A stretch of DNA of 64,000 nucleotides from Saprospiraceae bacterium (GCA_016787345.1 JAEUUU010000110.1:1-64000); one strand, 5' to 3'. Positions 42,987 to 52,581 are shown, counted from the first letter of the stretch. Numbers and translations are program-made. The notes: generated by a model not told the origin, from the sequence alone.

Positions 42987-45900
42987 ATGCACTTGTCTGT
43001 CCGATTACTCCTCCCGATCTTTTGTTTGTCGCTCCAAAGCTTGTCGGCGCAAACCCTCAAACCGGATTATCTCCGTACCGTTTCCATCCGAAGTATCGGG
43101 CCCGGCGCCATGTCGGGGCGGATCACGGCGATCGCTGTCGATCCTGAACGCCCGGAAGTGATCTATGCCGGCGCTGCCTCGGGCGGCGTTTGGCGTTCTA
43201 CTAGTGGGGGTACCAACTGGGAGCCGATTTTCGATGGCGCCCCTACGCAAAGCGTCGGCGCACTGGCCATCAATCCGTACAACCCCGACGAGATTTGGGT
43301 CGGTACGGGCGAGGGCAACCCGCGCAATTCACAAAATTTCGGCGCCGGCATTTTCAAAAGCATCGACGGGGGAAAAACCTGGAAATCGATGGGGCTTGAA
43401 AATACGCATACCATTCACCGGATTGTTATTCATCGCGACAATCCCCAGGTCGTTTTTGCCGCGTCGCTGGGTTCAGCCTGGGGGCCGAATGCCGATCGCG
43501 GGGTGTTTAAAAGCACCGATGGTGGCCAAACCTGGCGCAAAGTGTTGTACGTCAACGATCTGACCGGTTGTGCCGATCTGGTGGCCGACCCTTCCAACCC
43601 CAACAAACTTTTCGCGGCCATGTGGGAATACCGCCGCTGGCCCTGGTTTTTCAACAGCGGTGGCAAGGGCTCCGGGCTGTACGTATCGCACGACGGCGGC
43701 GAAACCTGGACCCGCAGAACCGATGCCGACGGCTTGCCCGAAGGCGAACTCGGCCGCATCGGCCTGGCCATTGCAACCAGCAAACCCAATATCGTGTACG
43801 CACTGGTAGAGGCCAAAGACAATGCGCTGTATAAAAGCACCGACGGTGGCAAAAAATGGCAAAAAATGGCGGAAAAGAACATGGGTGACCGCCCGTTCTA
43901 CTACTCCGAAATCTACGTCAACCCGAAAAATGAATACATGGTCTACTCCGTGCATTCCCAAATCACCCGCAGCGTCGACGGTGGTAAAACCTTCGAGCGC
44001 TTCGTCGGATTTTGGGATATTCACCCCGATCACCACGCCTTCTGGATACACCCGAACGACCCGGATTTCATCATCGACGGCAACGACGGCGGCCTCAACA
44101 TTTCTCACGACGGCGGCCGTACCTGGCGCTATGCCGAAAATATCCCGGTTGGGCAGTTCTATCACCTCAACGTCGACAACGAACGCCCCTACAACATCTA
44201 CGGCGGTTTGCAGGACAACGGTACCTGGATTGGTCCCTCGGCTTCCTGGAAAGCGAGCGGAATGCGCAATTCCGACTGGCAGGAAATCTATTTCGGCGAT
44301 GGCTTCGATGCCATGCCGCAGCGCGACAACCCCCGCTACGCCTTCGCCATGTCGCAGGGCGGCGAACTCAGCCATATCGACCGCCAAACCGGCGACACTC
44401 GCTACATCAAACCCCTGCACCCCGAGGGCATCGAACTGCGGTTCAACTGGAATGCCGCCCTGGCACAGGACCCGTTCCGCGATCACGGACTGTATTTCGG
44501 CAGCCAGTTTTTGCATTATTCCCCCGATTTGGGTGAAACCTGGGAAATTATCTCCCCGGATTTGACCTCCAACGACACCTCCAAAATGCATCAGGACCGC
44601 TCCGGCGGCCTGACCATCGATGCGACCAATGCGGAAAATTACTGCACCATCATCGCCATCTCTCCGTCCCCCGTCCAAAAAGGCGTGGTCTGGGTGGGCG
44701 CCGACGACGGTCGCGTGCAACTCACGCAGGACGGCGGAAAGACCTGGGAAAACGTGGCGGGCCGTATGCCCGGCTTGCCCGACAATGCCTGGATTCCGCA
44801 GATCGAAGTATCGGCAAAAAACGCCGGCGAGGCATTTGTCGTGGCCAATAATTACCGCCAGAACGACTGGCAACCCTACCTCTACCACACCACCGACTTC
44901 GGTAAAAAATGGCGCCGCCTGGCCAGCGCTAAAAACGTGGAAGGCTTTTGCCTTTCCGTGGTGCAAGACCCCGAAGTACCCAACCTCCTCTTTCTGGGCA
45001 CCGACCGCGGGCTTTATTACAGCATCGATTATGGCGAAAACTGGACGGCCTTTCCGCGTGATGAAGATGGTGGCGGTTTCCCGGCAGTACCGGTGCAGGA
45101 TATGAAAATTCACCCGCGCGACGCCGATCTCGTCATCGCTACTTTCGGCCGCGGGATCTGGATTTGGGACAATATCAAACCCCTCAGGGAAATGGCGGGC
45201 AGCAAAGGCGAACTGGCCAACCAGCCTTTCAAAGTATTCCAGCCGCAGGATGCAGTGCTCGCGGCCTGGCGCTCGTACGATGGCGAGCGATTCGGTGGCG
45301 ATGCGCTCTACACCGGCGACAACAAGGGCACCGCCGCGCTAATAACGGTATGGATCAAACCCGAAGAGGTTAAGGCATCCAAAGAGAAAAAGAAGAAAAA
45401 AGATAAGGATGAGTCGAGTAAAAACGACAAACCGGCCGCCCGGGGAGGCAAACCGGAAGGCAGCAATCGCCCGGATAAAGCCATCGTTTTGATCCAGTCG
45501 ATGAATGGCGACACGCTGCGCCGTTTCAAAACGGATGTCGATACCTGCTTCAATTACATCTACTGGGGACTCGACACCAGAGGCGTGCGTTTCCCTTCCA
45601 ACAACGAGCCCGGCCCCGACCAACTGGAACCCGGCAACGGCCCAAGGGTATTGCCCGGTACTTACAAAGCCACGGTCATCTGGGGCGATTTTCGCGACTC
45701 AACCACGGTGACTGTTCTCGACGATCCCAGGCTTAACATAACCCCGGCCCAACGACAGGCTGAAAACGACGCCACCCGCGCCTTGTACAAACAAATCGAA
45801 CGGGCGGGCAAAGCTTATGATCGACTGAAAGAAGCGGAAAAAACCATCAAGCTGGTAGAAGAGCAACTGGCCAATACGCCCGACAGCACGAAAAAAGAAG

Positions 45901-46214
45901 TAATCAAACAGGGTAAAGCCCTGCGCGACAGCATCAGCGTATTGAAAGAAGCCTTTTTTACCCAAAAAGAAGCGAAAGGAATTCAACGGAACTCCGACCA
46001 CTTGAACGCCAAATACTGGCGGGCGATGGGATACATCCAGCCCGGTCCGGAAGTGCCCAATTCGACGGCGAAAATTGCCATCAGGGAAGCCGAAGTGGAA
46101 ACGGAAAAACTGGTTGCCCGTGTAAACGCCCTTTTCGAGGGCCCCTGGAAAGAATACAGGACGAAGTCGGAAGCTCTACAATATTCGCTTTTTAAAGATT
46201 ATGACCGATTATAA
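42987..46214 (+). CDS. Large exported sortilin/VPS10-like beta-propeller protein
   Basis: 1075 residues. Signal peptide MHLSVRLLLPIFCLSLQSLS-AQ. Many BNR/Asp-box repeats (GGVWRSTSGGTNWEPIF, KSIDGGKTWKSMG, KSTDGGQTWRKV, VSHDGGETWTRR, QLTQDGGKTWENV) between about residues 60 and 710 form one or two propellers. Then comes a Lys-rich linker (~800-820), a FlgD-like Ig domain (GTYKATVIWGDFRDSTTVTV) and a final coiled-coil-like helical part (~930-1075). There is no T9SS sorting domain, so it is expected to stay in the periplasm or leave by another route. Related Bacteroidota proteins are called glycosyl hydrolases by propeller similarity, without proven activity. Confidence 0.88.
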   Translation: MHLSVRLLLPIFCLSLQSLSAQTLKPDYLRTVSIRSIGPGAMSGRITAIAVDPERPEVIYAGAASGGVWRSTSGGTNWEPIFDGAPTQSVGALAINPYNPDEIWVGTGEGNPRNSQNFGAGIFKSIDGGKTWKSMGLENTHTIHRIVIHRDNPQVVFAASLGSAWGPNADRGVFKSTDGGQTWRKVLYVNDLTGCADLVADPSNPNKLFAAMWEYRRWPWFFNSGGKGSGLYVSHDGGETWTRRTDADGLPEGELGRIGLAIATSKPNIVYALVEAKDNALYKSTDGGKKWQKMAEKNMGDRPFYYSEIYVNPKNEYMVYSVHSQITRSVDGGKTFERFVGFWDIHPDHHAFWIHPNDPDFIIDGNDGGLNISHDGGRTWRYAENIPVGQFYHLNVDNERPYNIYGGLQDNGTWIGPSASWKASGMRNSDWQEIYFGDGFDAMPQRDNPRYAFAMSQGGELSHIDRQTGDTRYIKPLHPEGIELRFNWNAALAQDPFRDHGLYFGSQFLHYSPDLGETWEIISPDLTSNDTSKMHQDRSGGLTIDATNAENYCTIIAISPSPVQKGVVWVGADDGRVQLTQDGGKTWENVAGRMPGLPDNAWIPQIEVSAKNAGEAFVVANNYRQNDWQPYLYHTTDFGKKWRRLASAKNVEGFCLSVVQDPEVPNLLFLGTDRGLYYSIDYGENWTAFPRDEDGGGFPAVPVQDMKIHPRDADLVIATFGRGIWIWDNIKPLREMAGSKGELANQPFKVFQPQDAVLAAWRSYDGERFGGDALYTGDNKGTAALITVWIKPEEVKASKEKKKKKDKDESSKNDKPAARGGKPEGSNRPDKAIVLIQSMNGDTLRRFKTDVDTCFNYIYWGLDTRGVRFPSNNEPGPDQLEPGNGPRVLPGTYKATVIWGDFRDSTTVTVLDDPRLNITPAQRQAENDATRALYKQIERAGKAYDRLKEAEKTIKLVEEQLANTPDSTKKEVIKQGKALRDSISVLKEAFFTQKEAKGIQRNSDHLNAKYWRAMGYIQPGPEVPNSTAKIAIREAEVETEKLVARVNALFEGPWKEYRTKSEALQYSLFKDYDRL

Positions 46215-46283
46215 GGCTGATTTACAGCGATTCGGCCCATTTCGGTATCTTGCACCTATTCCTTCACCTTCACACCAGTTTTT

Positions 46284-47552
46284 ATGAAAAAACTACTTTC
46301 CACCTATGTATTCCTTTTGGCAGCGCTCGCGGCGGCCCAGGCTCAAAGCGCGCTGTTTGTCGACACGACCGTCACGCCCCAGCAGATGGTTGCCGACTTT
46401 TTCAATACCGGCCAGGTTACCGTGTCGAACGTGACGTTCAACGGGTCCGCCTCCTCGGCCGCGTATTTCGAAGCGGCCAATACCGACCTCGATTTGCTGG
46501 CCGGTATCATGCTGAGTTCGGGTCGTTGCAACAGCGCGCCGGGTGTTCCGGGCGATTTTGCATCCGATATGGTCGGTTTCGGGAGCGATTCTTCCCTGAC
46601 GGCTCTGTCCGGCATTACGACTTTCGATGCCGCGTTGCTCGAATTTGATCTGGTTTCCTCCACCGACACCCTTTGTTTCATCTACCGCTTTGGCTCGGAA
46701 GAATATCCGGAATACGTCGGATCGAGTTTCAACGATGTTTTTGCCTTTTTTGTAGAAGGCCCCGGCTACAATGGTCAGACGAATATCGCCCTGGTGCCCA
46801 ACACTACCATTCCCGTTGCCATTAATAATGTAAACAGCGATTTTAACAGCCAATACTACGTCGAGTACGACTCCACTGGCGGCGGTGATGCGGTGTACGA
46901 CGGATTCACGACCACTATGCCGGCCAAATTTATCGTTCAGTCCGGAGCGTCCTATCATGTCAAACTGGCCATTGCCGACTCCGGCGACGGCATTTTCGAC
47001 TCCAGCGTTTTCATTGCCATCAACTCGCTGGGTGGCGATAGCCTGCTGGCCCCGGTGGCCGAGATGGCTGCCCCGATCATCGACGGCAATACGGTGACGT
47101 TTACCAACACCAGCCGCTATGCCACGGCATGGCACTGGGATTTTGGCGACGGCACTACCAGCAACGAGCGCAATCCCGGCCCGCACACCTTCCCGCAATT
47201 CGGCCCCAACGGCGATGAGCGCAGTACCTACGTCGTCACGCTGATCACCACAAACTATTGCTGCGCGGATACGACCCAGTTTGTGGTGAATATCGGTTCG
47301 AGCGGCGTCGACGAATTGCAGGCACTGCCTTTCCGCTTCGGCCCCAACCCGGTTGCCGATTTCCTTCTGGTTCAGCCCGAGTTGGCGGGTCCGTACGTAT
47401 TGCGTGCGCTGGACCTGAATGGCAGAGTGATGAGTCAGCAGCAGGCCAACGGCGCCCTCCGCCTGGAAACCGCCGGCTGGCCATCCGGCGTTTATCTGCT
47501 TGAGTTTCAGCAGGGCGGCCACAGCGCGGTACAGCGTGTGGTGAAGCGCTAA
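46284..47552 (+). CDS. Choice-of-anchor L protein with PKD-like and T9SS sorting domains
   Basis: 422 residues. Signal peptide MKKLLSTYVFLLAALAAAQA. Residues ~25-260 match the choice-of-anchor L domain: TPQQMVADFFNTGQVTVSNV, GIMLSSGRCNSAPGVPGDFA, LEFDLVSSTDTLCFIYRFGS, YPEYVGSSFNDVFAFFVEGP. A PKD-like segment with WHWDFGDGTTSNERNPGPHT follows at about 290-345, and the C-terminal ~75 residues (FRFGPNPVADFLLVQPELAG to VYLLEFQQGGHSAVQRVVKR) form a type A T9SS sorting domain. A surface adhesin or matrix role is likely for this architecture. TATCTTGC (46246-46253) upstream is a possible -7 box. A terminator follows. Confidence 0.9.
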   Translation: MKKLLSTYVFLLAALAAAQAQSALFVDTTVTPQQMVADFFNTGQVTVSNVTFNGSASSAAYFEAANTDLDLLAGIMLSSGRCNSAPGVPGDFASDMVGFGSDSSLTALSGITTFDAALLEFDLVSSTDTLCFIYRFGSEEYPEYVGSSFNDVFAFFVEGPGYNGQTNIALVPNTTIPVAINNVNSDFNSQYYVEYDSTGGGDAVYDGFTTTMPAKFIVQSGASYHVKLAIADSGDGIFDSSVFIAINSLGGDSLLAPVAEMAAPIIDGNTVTFTNTSRYATAWHWDFGDGTTSNERNPGPHTFPQFGPNGDERSTYVVTLITTNYCCADTTQFVVNIGSSGVDELQALPFRFGPNPVADFLLVQPELAGPYVLRALDLNGRVMSQQQANGALRLETAGWPSGVYLLEFQQGGHSAVQRVVKR

Positions 47553-47584
47553 TAACCATGCAGAAATTGGAAAAATAAAAAAAT

Positions 47585-47612
47585 AGCCCGGCGGTGTTAC
47601 CACTGCCGGGCT
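47585..47612 (+). terminator. Terminator, bidirectional, after the choice-of-anchor L gene
   Basis: 12-bp stem AGCCCGGCGGTG / CACTGCCGGGCT with one G-T wobble around TTAC, preceded by an A-run (also serving the convergent gene at 47648) and followed by TACTATTT. Confidence 0.8.
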
Positions 47613-47647
47613 TACTATTTACTGCTAAAAAAGAGAAGTTTCTGTCG

Positions 47648-48340
47648 TTAGTCTTTGGTTTTCACTGCATCGGGAAGCGCCGGTGCAGCGTCCGGTTTGA
47701 GGGTCAGCGAGAGGGGCGTCAGTGGTGTTTTCCAGCGTTTGTAGCGATTGCGCAGCACGGTGCTGTTCGGGTCCGACGGGTCGCTGCCCGGAAGCGGGAG
47801 CGCTCCTGTTCGTTCGGCGCGCTTCCCGGTCGAGTTGACTTTGGGCTGCGTTTTTGGCTGATCCGCGGTAGCGGCCGGCTTGTCGGCAACCGGCGCCGCG
47901 AGCGGTGCGGAGATTGCCGGTTTGGCGCTTGTCGGCGGCATTTGCGTTTCGGCGCTTGCAGCAGGAGGTGTTCTTTTAGGTATGGGTTGTTGGGCGGGTA
48001 AAGTTTGAACGGGCGACTCGACGGCAACTTCCGGTTGGGCGACGGGCGCCTGATAGGTTTGCTCGTTGGCGATTTCGGAAGACGGGTCTTCGACCTGGGC
48101 GGGTTGGGGCTGTACCAGTGCGAGGTAGAGGCCAACCATTATCGCAATTGCCCCGGCGGCTACCAGCATAATCTGGGCGCTGCTCCAACCCTGTCGCGGC
48201 GGTTTGATGCGGGTTTGCACGTGTTGCCAGACGCGTTCGGAGGGGGTATCCCATCCGTCGGGGTCGGGCGATTCGGGCAACTGGTCGAAGGTATTGCGAA
48301 ACAGTTCGTCGAGTGAGTTAAAGTCTTTTTGTTCAGCCAT
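47648..48340 (-). CDS. Single-pass membrane protein beside an ECF sigma factor (probable anti-sigma-like)
   Basis: 230 residues. The cytosolic N-terminus (LDELFRNTFDQLPESPDPDG, then WDTPSERVWQHVQTRIKPPR) is followed by one helix SAQIMLVAAGAIAIMVGLYL (about 53-73) and a long Pro/Ala/Gln-rich periplasmic tail (to residue 230). No enzymatic or ZAS zinc motif is seen. In Bacteroidota such N-out tails with a short cytosolic domain commonly partner ECF sigma factors; the sigma gene starts 35 bp upstream on the same strand, so an anti-sigma role is likely but unproven. The PESPDPDGWDTP stretch in the cytosolic part would be the candidate sigma-binding region. Confidence 0.65.
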   Translation of the reverse strand: MAEQKDFNSLDELFRNTFDQLPESPDPDGWDTPSERVWQHVQTRIKPPRQGWSSAQIMLVAAGAIAIMVGLYLALVQPQPAQVEDPSSEIANEQTYQAPVAQPEVAVESPVQTLPAQQPIPKRTPPAASAETQMPPTSAKPAISAPLAAPVADKPAATADQPKTQPKVNSTGKRAERTGALPLPGSDPSDPNSTVLRNRYKRWKTPLTPLSLTLKPDAAPALPDAVKTKD

Positions 48341-48375
48341 GTGGGTCGGTTTCAGCCGGGATCAGGATTTTTTTA

Positions 48376-48921
48376 TTAAACGATAAACGATTTGTCCAGC
48401 ATTCGTTTTAAAAACTCTCGCGCTTTGAACAACTGGCTTTTACTGGTTCCGATGGAGATGTTCAGTTGATCTGCGATTTCCTCGTGAGAAAACCCTTCGA
48501 TAGCGTAGAGGTTAAAAACGGTTCGGTAGCCTGGGGGAAGCTTTTGCAGGTATTTCATCAGCGTTTCGGCGTCGAGGTTGGATGCAAAATCTTCTTCGGT
48601 GCGAAATCGGTTTTCAAAAGGCGTAAAATCGCCGGTATCGCGCAAAAAATCGCGCTGCCGGCGCAGATGGCTCAGGGCTGTATTGACCATGATTCGGCGA
48701 ATCCAGCCGCCCAGAGCGCCTTCGCCCCGAAACTGGGCCATATCGCGAAACACCCGCACAAACCCGTCTTGCAGCATATCTTCGGCTTCGGCGCGGTCGC
48801 GGGCGAATCGAAGCAACACACGGAACATCGGCACGCTGTACTGTTTGTACAAGGCGGTCTGATGTTGCGGGCTGCCGCGTAGGACGCCACTCACCAGTTC
48901 CTGGTCGCTCAGTTGCTGCAT
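48376..48921 (-). CDS. ECF sigma factor (sigma-70 family)
   Basis: 181 residues. Region 2 runs from LYKQYSVPMFRVLLRFARDR through AEDMLQDGFVRVFRDMAQFR to GWIRRIMVNTALSHLRRQRD; region 4 is LPPGYRTVFNLYAIEGFSHE followed by EIADQLNISIGTSKSQLFKA. A 25-residue linker has the usual acidic stretch. It directs RNA polymerase to its own regulon. The membrane protein gene 35 bp downstream is the likely anti-sigma partner. The stimulus is unknown. Confidence 0.92.
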   Translation of the reverse strand: MQQLSDQELVSGVLRGSPQHQTALYKQYSVPMFRVLLRFARDRAEAEDMLQDGFVRVFRDMAQFRGEGALGGWIRRIMVNTALSHLRRQRDFLRDTGDFTPFENRFRTEEDFASNLDAETLMKYLQKLPPGYRTVFNLYAIEGFSHEEIADQLNISIGTSKSQLFKAREFLKRMLDKSFIV

Positions 48922-49000
48922 AAGGTCTTGCGGATATTGCTGTTGATGAAAGGTACGAGAAAAGGGTTGCCTGCCTGCAAAATTATTTTTTCAGTTTTCT

Positions 49001-50053
49001 TCAATTCTCCGACAATTGCACGTTCAATTCGGCTCGGAACCAGCCATTTGCACGGGTAAGATGCAGTTTGTGCTGATGGGGGTAAATCAGGTCGAGCTGG
49101 CGGCGGATGTTTTTTAGTCCGATTCCTTCCCCGTTCGGGTTGGGCCGGCTTTCGTCGCCTTCGGCGGTGTTCTCAACGGAAAAATGGAGCACATTGTTTT
49201 TCAACTGCAGGCGAATATGGATTGCGGCCTTCCCCGTGGTACTGTGCGCGCCGTGTTTGAAACTGTTTTCAACAAATGGAAGCAAAAGCAAAGGCGCGAT
49301 GGAGGCATCGGGTTGGTCCATTTCGGATTCGTAGGTTACCGTCAGCCGTTTGTTGTAACGCAGTTTTTCCAACTCGATGTAATCCTGGATGACGCGCGCT
49401 TCGGCGGTGAGCGAGATCAACGGGGCTCTGCAATCGTACAACATAAAACGCATGATCTTGGAAAGCATCAGGATGGCATCCGGGGTGTGGTCCGACTTTT
49501 TTCGGGCCAGTACGTACAGGTTGTTGAGCGTGTTGAACAGGAAGTGCGGATTCGTCTGGGCGCGCAGAAAATTGATTTCCGATTGTAGTTTTTCCCGGAT
49601 CAATTGCTGTTCAAAATCGCGGCTCTTGTAGTGTACCCGGATCAGTTTGATCGTGCTGGCCGCTGCCGCGGTGATGAAAATATCGAAAGCAGTGAGCAGA
49701 AGCCCGCGGCCGTCGAACAGCAGAAAAGTCTTATCGGGTTCGAGGACCGGGTTGTACACAAAAACGATCACAAACCGGTATGCCAGCATGGTTGCCATAA
49801 AGCCGAGCAGTATGCTGAGCAACAACTGCGTCAGTTTGTGGCGTTCGAGATAGAGCGGTATGATGTAGTAAAAAACAAAGTAGGTAAATGCCATTTTGAT
49901 CGGCAGGGAGAATGCCTCCCCCGCCAACATGCCCCAAAAGGCTTCTTCCAGCGGCTGTCGGTAAACCGTACAGGTAAGCGCCGCGTTCAGCGGCAGGTAA
50001 ACGGCCCAGAACAATACGTGCAGGCCGATTCGACTCCAGTTCAAGCGTGCCAT
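49001..50053 (-). CDS. LytS/YehU-type sensor histidine kinase (orphan)
   Basis: 350 residues. Four membrane helices in the first ~140 residues (LHVLFWAVYLPLNAALTCTV, FTYFVFYYIIPLYL, LLSILLGFMATMLAYRFVIV, LLLTAFDIFITAAAASTIKL), then the His_kinase domain with LRAQTNPHFLFNTLNNLYVL and His170, plus an HATPase with LPFVENSFKHGAHSTTGKA and GEGIGLKNIRRQLDL. Kinases of this class normally work with a LytTR response regulator, but none is nearby. Its ATG (50053) lies 13 bp inside the 3' end of the GH31 gene, so the two are translationally coupled. It may therefore sense something linked to alpha-glucan use. Confidence 0.9.
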   Translation of the reverse strand: MARLNWSRIGLHVLFWAVYLPLNAALTCTVYRQPLEEAFWGMLAGEAFSLPIKMAFTYFVFYYIIPLYLERHKLTQLLLSILLGFMATMLAYRFVIVFVYNPVLEPDKTFLLFDGRGLLLTAFDIFITAAAASTIKLIRVHYKSRDFEQQLIREKLQSEINFLRAQTNPHFLFNTLNNLYVLARKKSDHTPDAILMLSKIMRFMLYDCRAPLISLTAEARVIQDYIELEKLRYNKRLTVTYESEMDQPDASIAPLLLLPFVENSFKHGAHSTTGKAAIHIRLQLKNNVLHFSVENTAEGDESRPNPNGEGIGLKNIRRQLDLIYPHQHKLHLTRANGWFRAELNVQLSEN

Positions 50054-52581
50054 TCAACAGTGGTGAAGCCCGGCGCTGCATTAAGGGTGTACAAGGAGCG
50101 GTCGCGCAGGCGAATTTCTTTGATCGGTATTTCTTCGCCGTCGAGCAAACAGGTTTTGACAAAAGCCGGAAAGCCGACGAGGTAGATTTTTATGGTATGG
50201 TACGCTGGCGTCCAGTCGCCGTTTTTTTGCTGATGCAGCGTAAAAAGGTTGTTTTGCCCCTGCGTTTCAAATGTTTTCAGGCTGTATTGACCGTTTTGGT
50301 ATCCATATCCTTCGCCCTCGTCTTCGTACAGGCGGCTGGTTTCTTTTCCGTTTTTATAATAAACATACAAGGTCAGTTCATCTACGGGCCGCTCGCCGGT
50401 CCATTGCCGCGGCGGGTACACGGGCAATACGGCGCCTTCGCGTACGAAAAACGGCAATTGGTCGGGCATCAGGTTGATAAACATCTCACCGTTGGCCTGC
50501 TGGCCGGTCCAGAAGTAGTACCAGTTGCCCTGTGGCAGATAAACCATTTGTCTTTGCAGTTTTGATTGTATCACCGGGCTGACCCAAATGTGGTCGCCAA
50601 ACAGAAAATCGCGTTCCTGATCGGCCAGCTTCGGGTCGGCAGGGTCGGCAAATGCCGCATGGCGGATCACCGGAGTACCGTCCTCCCTGTGCTGCCAAAA
50701 TGCCGTGTAGAGGCAAGGTAGCAAGGCATAGCGCAGTTCAATGGCTTTTTTGGCCAACTCCGTGGTTTTGTCACCAAACGACCAGGGCTCGCGGTCGAAT
50801 GTGTGCAACTCGGGGTCGCTCAGTTGCGCTTCGTCGGTGACCGCCACGTCGCCGGCGGCATGGCCACCCATACTGTGCATGCGCATCAGCGGGTGAAATA
50901 CGGCAAGTTGAAGCCAGCGGATGTACAATTCGGGGTCGAGCGTACCGGCAAAACCGCCGATGTCGGTGCCGCAAAACGAAAAGCCGGAGACGGAAAGCCG
51001 CTGGCACTGGATGTTGGCGATCTGCAGGTGTTCCCAGGAGGAGAGGTTGTCGCCGGTCCAGACAGCCCCATAGCGTTGCCCGCCGCTGAACGTAGCCCTT
51101 GTGAGCAGAAACGGCCTTTTTTCCGGTTTCAGGCGCCGAAACCCTTCCCACGAAGCGCGGGTCATCAACATGCCGTACACATTGTGGGCCTTGCGGTGAC
51201 TACAGGGTGCGCCGTCGTGGTCGTGCGCGACGTGGTCGGGCAGGGTTTTGTGGTTGACGTGGAAGACGGCCGGTTCGTTCATGTCATTCCAAAAACCGGC
51301 CACGCCTTCCTGTTGATAAAGTTCGGCATACAGTTCGCCCCACCAGTCGCGCACTGACGGATGGGTAAAGTCGGGAAATGCGCAGAATCCCGGCCAAACG
51401 GGGCCTTTTGCTACGTCGCCATCGGCTGTTTTGACAAAATAGTCGTTCTCCATGCCCTCCCGGTATACCCGGTACTCGGGGTCTTCCTTGATGCCCGGGT
51501 CGATCATAACCACGGTCGAAAAACCGAGTTCGCGCAGGTCGTCGATGAGTTGTTTGGGGTGTGGAAAATGGCGTTTGTCCCAGGTAAAACACCTGAACCC
51601 GTCCATGTAATCGATATCGAGGTAAATAGCGTCGCAAGGGATGTTCTTCTCACGAAAATTGCGGGCCAGCTGGCGCACCCGGCCGTGCGGGTAATACGAC
51701 CAGCGACACTGGTGGTAGCCCAGTGCCCAGAGGGGAGGGAGGTCGAGCCGGCCGGTCAGCCGCGCATATTTGCGGCACACATCGGTCGGGTCGGGGCCAT
51801 TGATAAAATAAAAGTCGAGGCTGCCGCCTTCGGCCCAAAACTCGATTGTTTCTGCGCCCTCGCTGTCGAAGTCGAAATGCGTTTTGAAACTGTTGTCGAG
51901 AAAAATACCATAGGCCAGGCCCTGATAAACGCTGTAATAAAATGGAATGGCGCGGTAAAGCGGGTCCGATTCTCTGCCGTATCCGTAGGCGTCGGTGCAC
52001 CACAATTCAAATTTTTTGCCGTGCAAATTGGCCCCGCAGCTTTTATCTCCCAGTCCGTAAAAGGCTTCCTTGCGGTGACTCTTTTTGCTCATGCGCAAAT
52101 CACACCAGCCGCGCAGGATGGTCCGTTTGGCCGTAAAACCGCCCGCATCCAGGCAAAGCGCGCGGTCGTCCTGATCGTAGATGCGAACGCGCATGCCGTG
52201 TTTCAAAATGACGATTTGAAGGGATTCCGAGTTCAGGATGTACTCGCTGTCGGTTTCGTCGAGGGTGGCCGTTACCTTTTCAGGCTGAAAATCGGGATCG
52301 ACGGCATAGGAAAAGTCGCGGCTGAACACACCGTCGGGGCTGTACCGGAATTTGACCATTCCGTTCGCCACGATCTGCAGCCGTAGCGCGACCCCGTTTT
52401 TACAAATAAACTCATAAGCGCCGTCGCGCCAGCGCAGGGTGTTTACCTCGTCGGGTGCGACGATTTGGTACACATCGTCGTATCGCGTGCTGACATCGGC
52501 AAATGAATAGTCGATTTCTTTCGGCGTTTCCGGTACATCGGGGCCGGAAGGCAAGGCAGGTCCGTGTTCGTTTTCCTCCAT
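50041..52581 (-). CDS. Glycoside hydrolase family 31 alpha-glucosidase
   Basis: 846 residues from the ATG at 52581 (MEENEHGPALPSGPDVPETP); a longer frame starting 138 bp upstream would read through a repeat. No signal peptide, so cytoplasmic. Core motifs: GYHQCRWSYYPHGRVRQLAR, IDYMDGFRCFTWDKRHFPHP, GFWNDMNEPAVFHVN with the nucleophile Asp433, VWTGDNLSSWEHLQIANIQC with the acid/base Asp, and DIGGFAGTLDPELYIRWLQL. The C-terminal beta domains hold LYEDEGEGYGYQNGQYSLKT. It splits alpha-glucosides, likely from maltodextrin or starch. Its stop overlaps the start of the histidine kinase. A transporter for the substrate is not in the window. Confidence 0.93.
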   Translation of the reverse strand: MEENEHGPALPSGPDVPETPKEIDYSFADVSTRYDDVYQIVAPDEVNTLRWRDGAYEFICKNGVALRLQIVANGMVKFRYSPDGVFSRDFSYAVDPDFQPEKVTATLDETDSEYILNSESLQIVILKHGMRVRIYDQDDRALCLDAGGFTAKRTILRGWCDLRMSKKSHRKEAFYGLGDKSCGANLHGKKFELWCTDAYGYGRESDPLYRAIPFYYSVYQGLAYGIFLDNSFKTHFDFDSEGAETIEFWAEGGSLDFYFINGPDPTDVCRKYARLTGRLDLPPLWALGYHQCRWSYYPHGRVRQLARNFREKNIPCDAIYLDIDYMDGFRCFTWDKRHFPHPKQLIDDLRELGFSTVVMIDPGIKEDPEYRVYREGMENDYFVKTADGDVAKGPVWPGFCAFPDFTHPSVRDWWGELYAELYQQEGVAGFWNDMNEPAVFHVNHKTLPDHVAHDHDGAPCSHRKAHNVYGMLMTRASWEGFRRLKPEKRPFLLTRATFSGGQRYGAVWTGDNLSSWEHLQIANIQCQRLSVSGFSFCGTDIGGFAGTLDPELYIRWLQLAVFHPLMRMHSMGGHAAGDVAVTDEAQLSDPELHTFDREPWSFGDKTTELAKKAIELRYALLPCLYTAFWQHREDGTPVIRHAAFADPADPKLADQERDFLFGDHIWVSPVIQSKLQRQMVYLPQGNWYYFWTGQQANGEMFINLMPDQLPFFVREGAVLPVYPPRQWTGERPVDELTLYVYYKNGKETSRLYEDEGEGYGYQNGQYSLKTFETQGQNNLFTLHQQKNGDWTPAYHTIKIYLVGFPAFVKTCLLDGEEIPIKEIRLRDRSLYTLNAAPGFTTVEWHA

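Noticed and set aside
43473-45113. Open frame of 546 codons on the minus strand
   Set aside because: Antisense to the sortilin-like gene, low-complexity composition, no domain.
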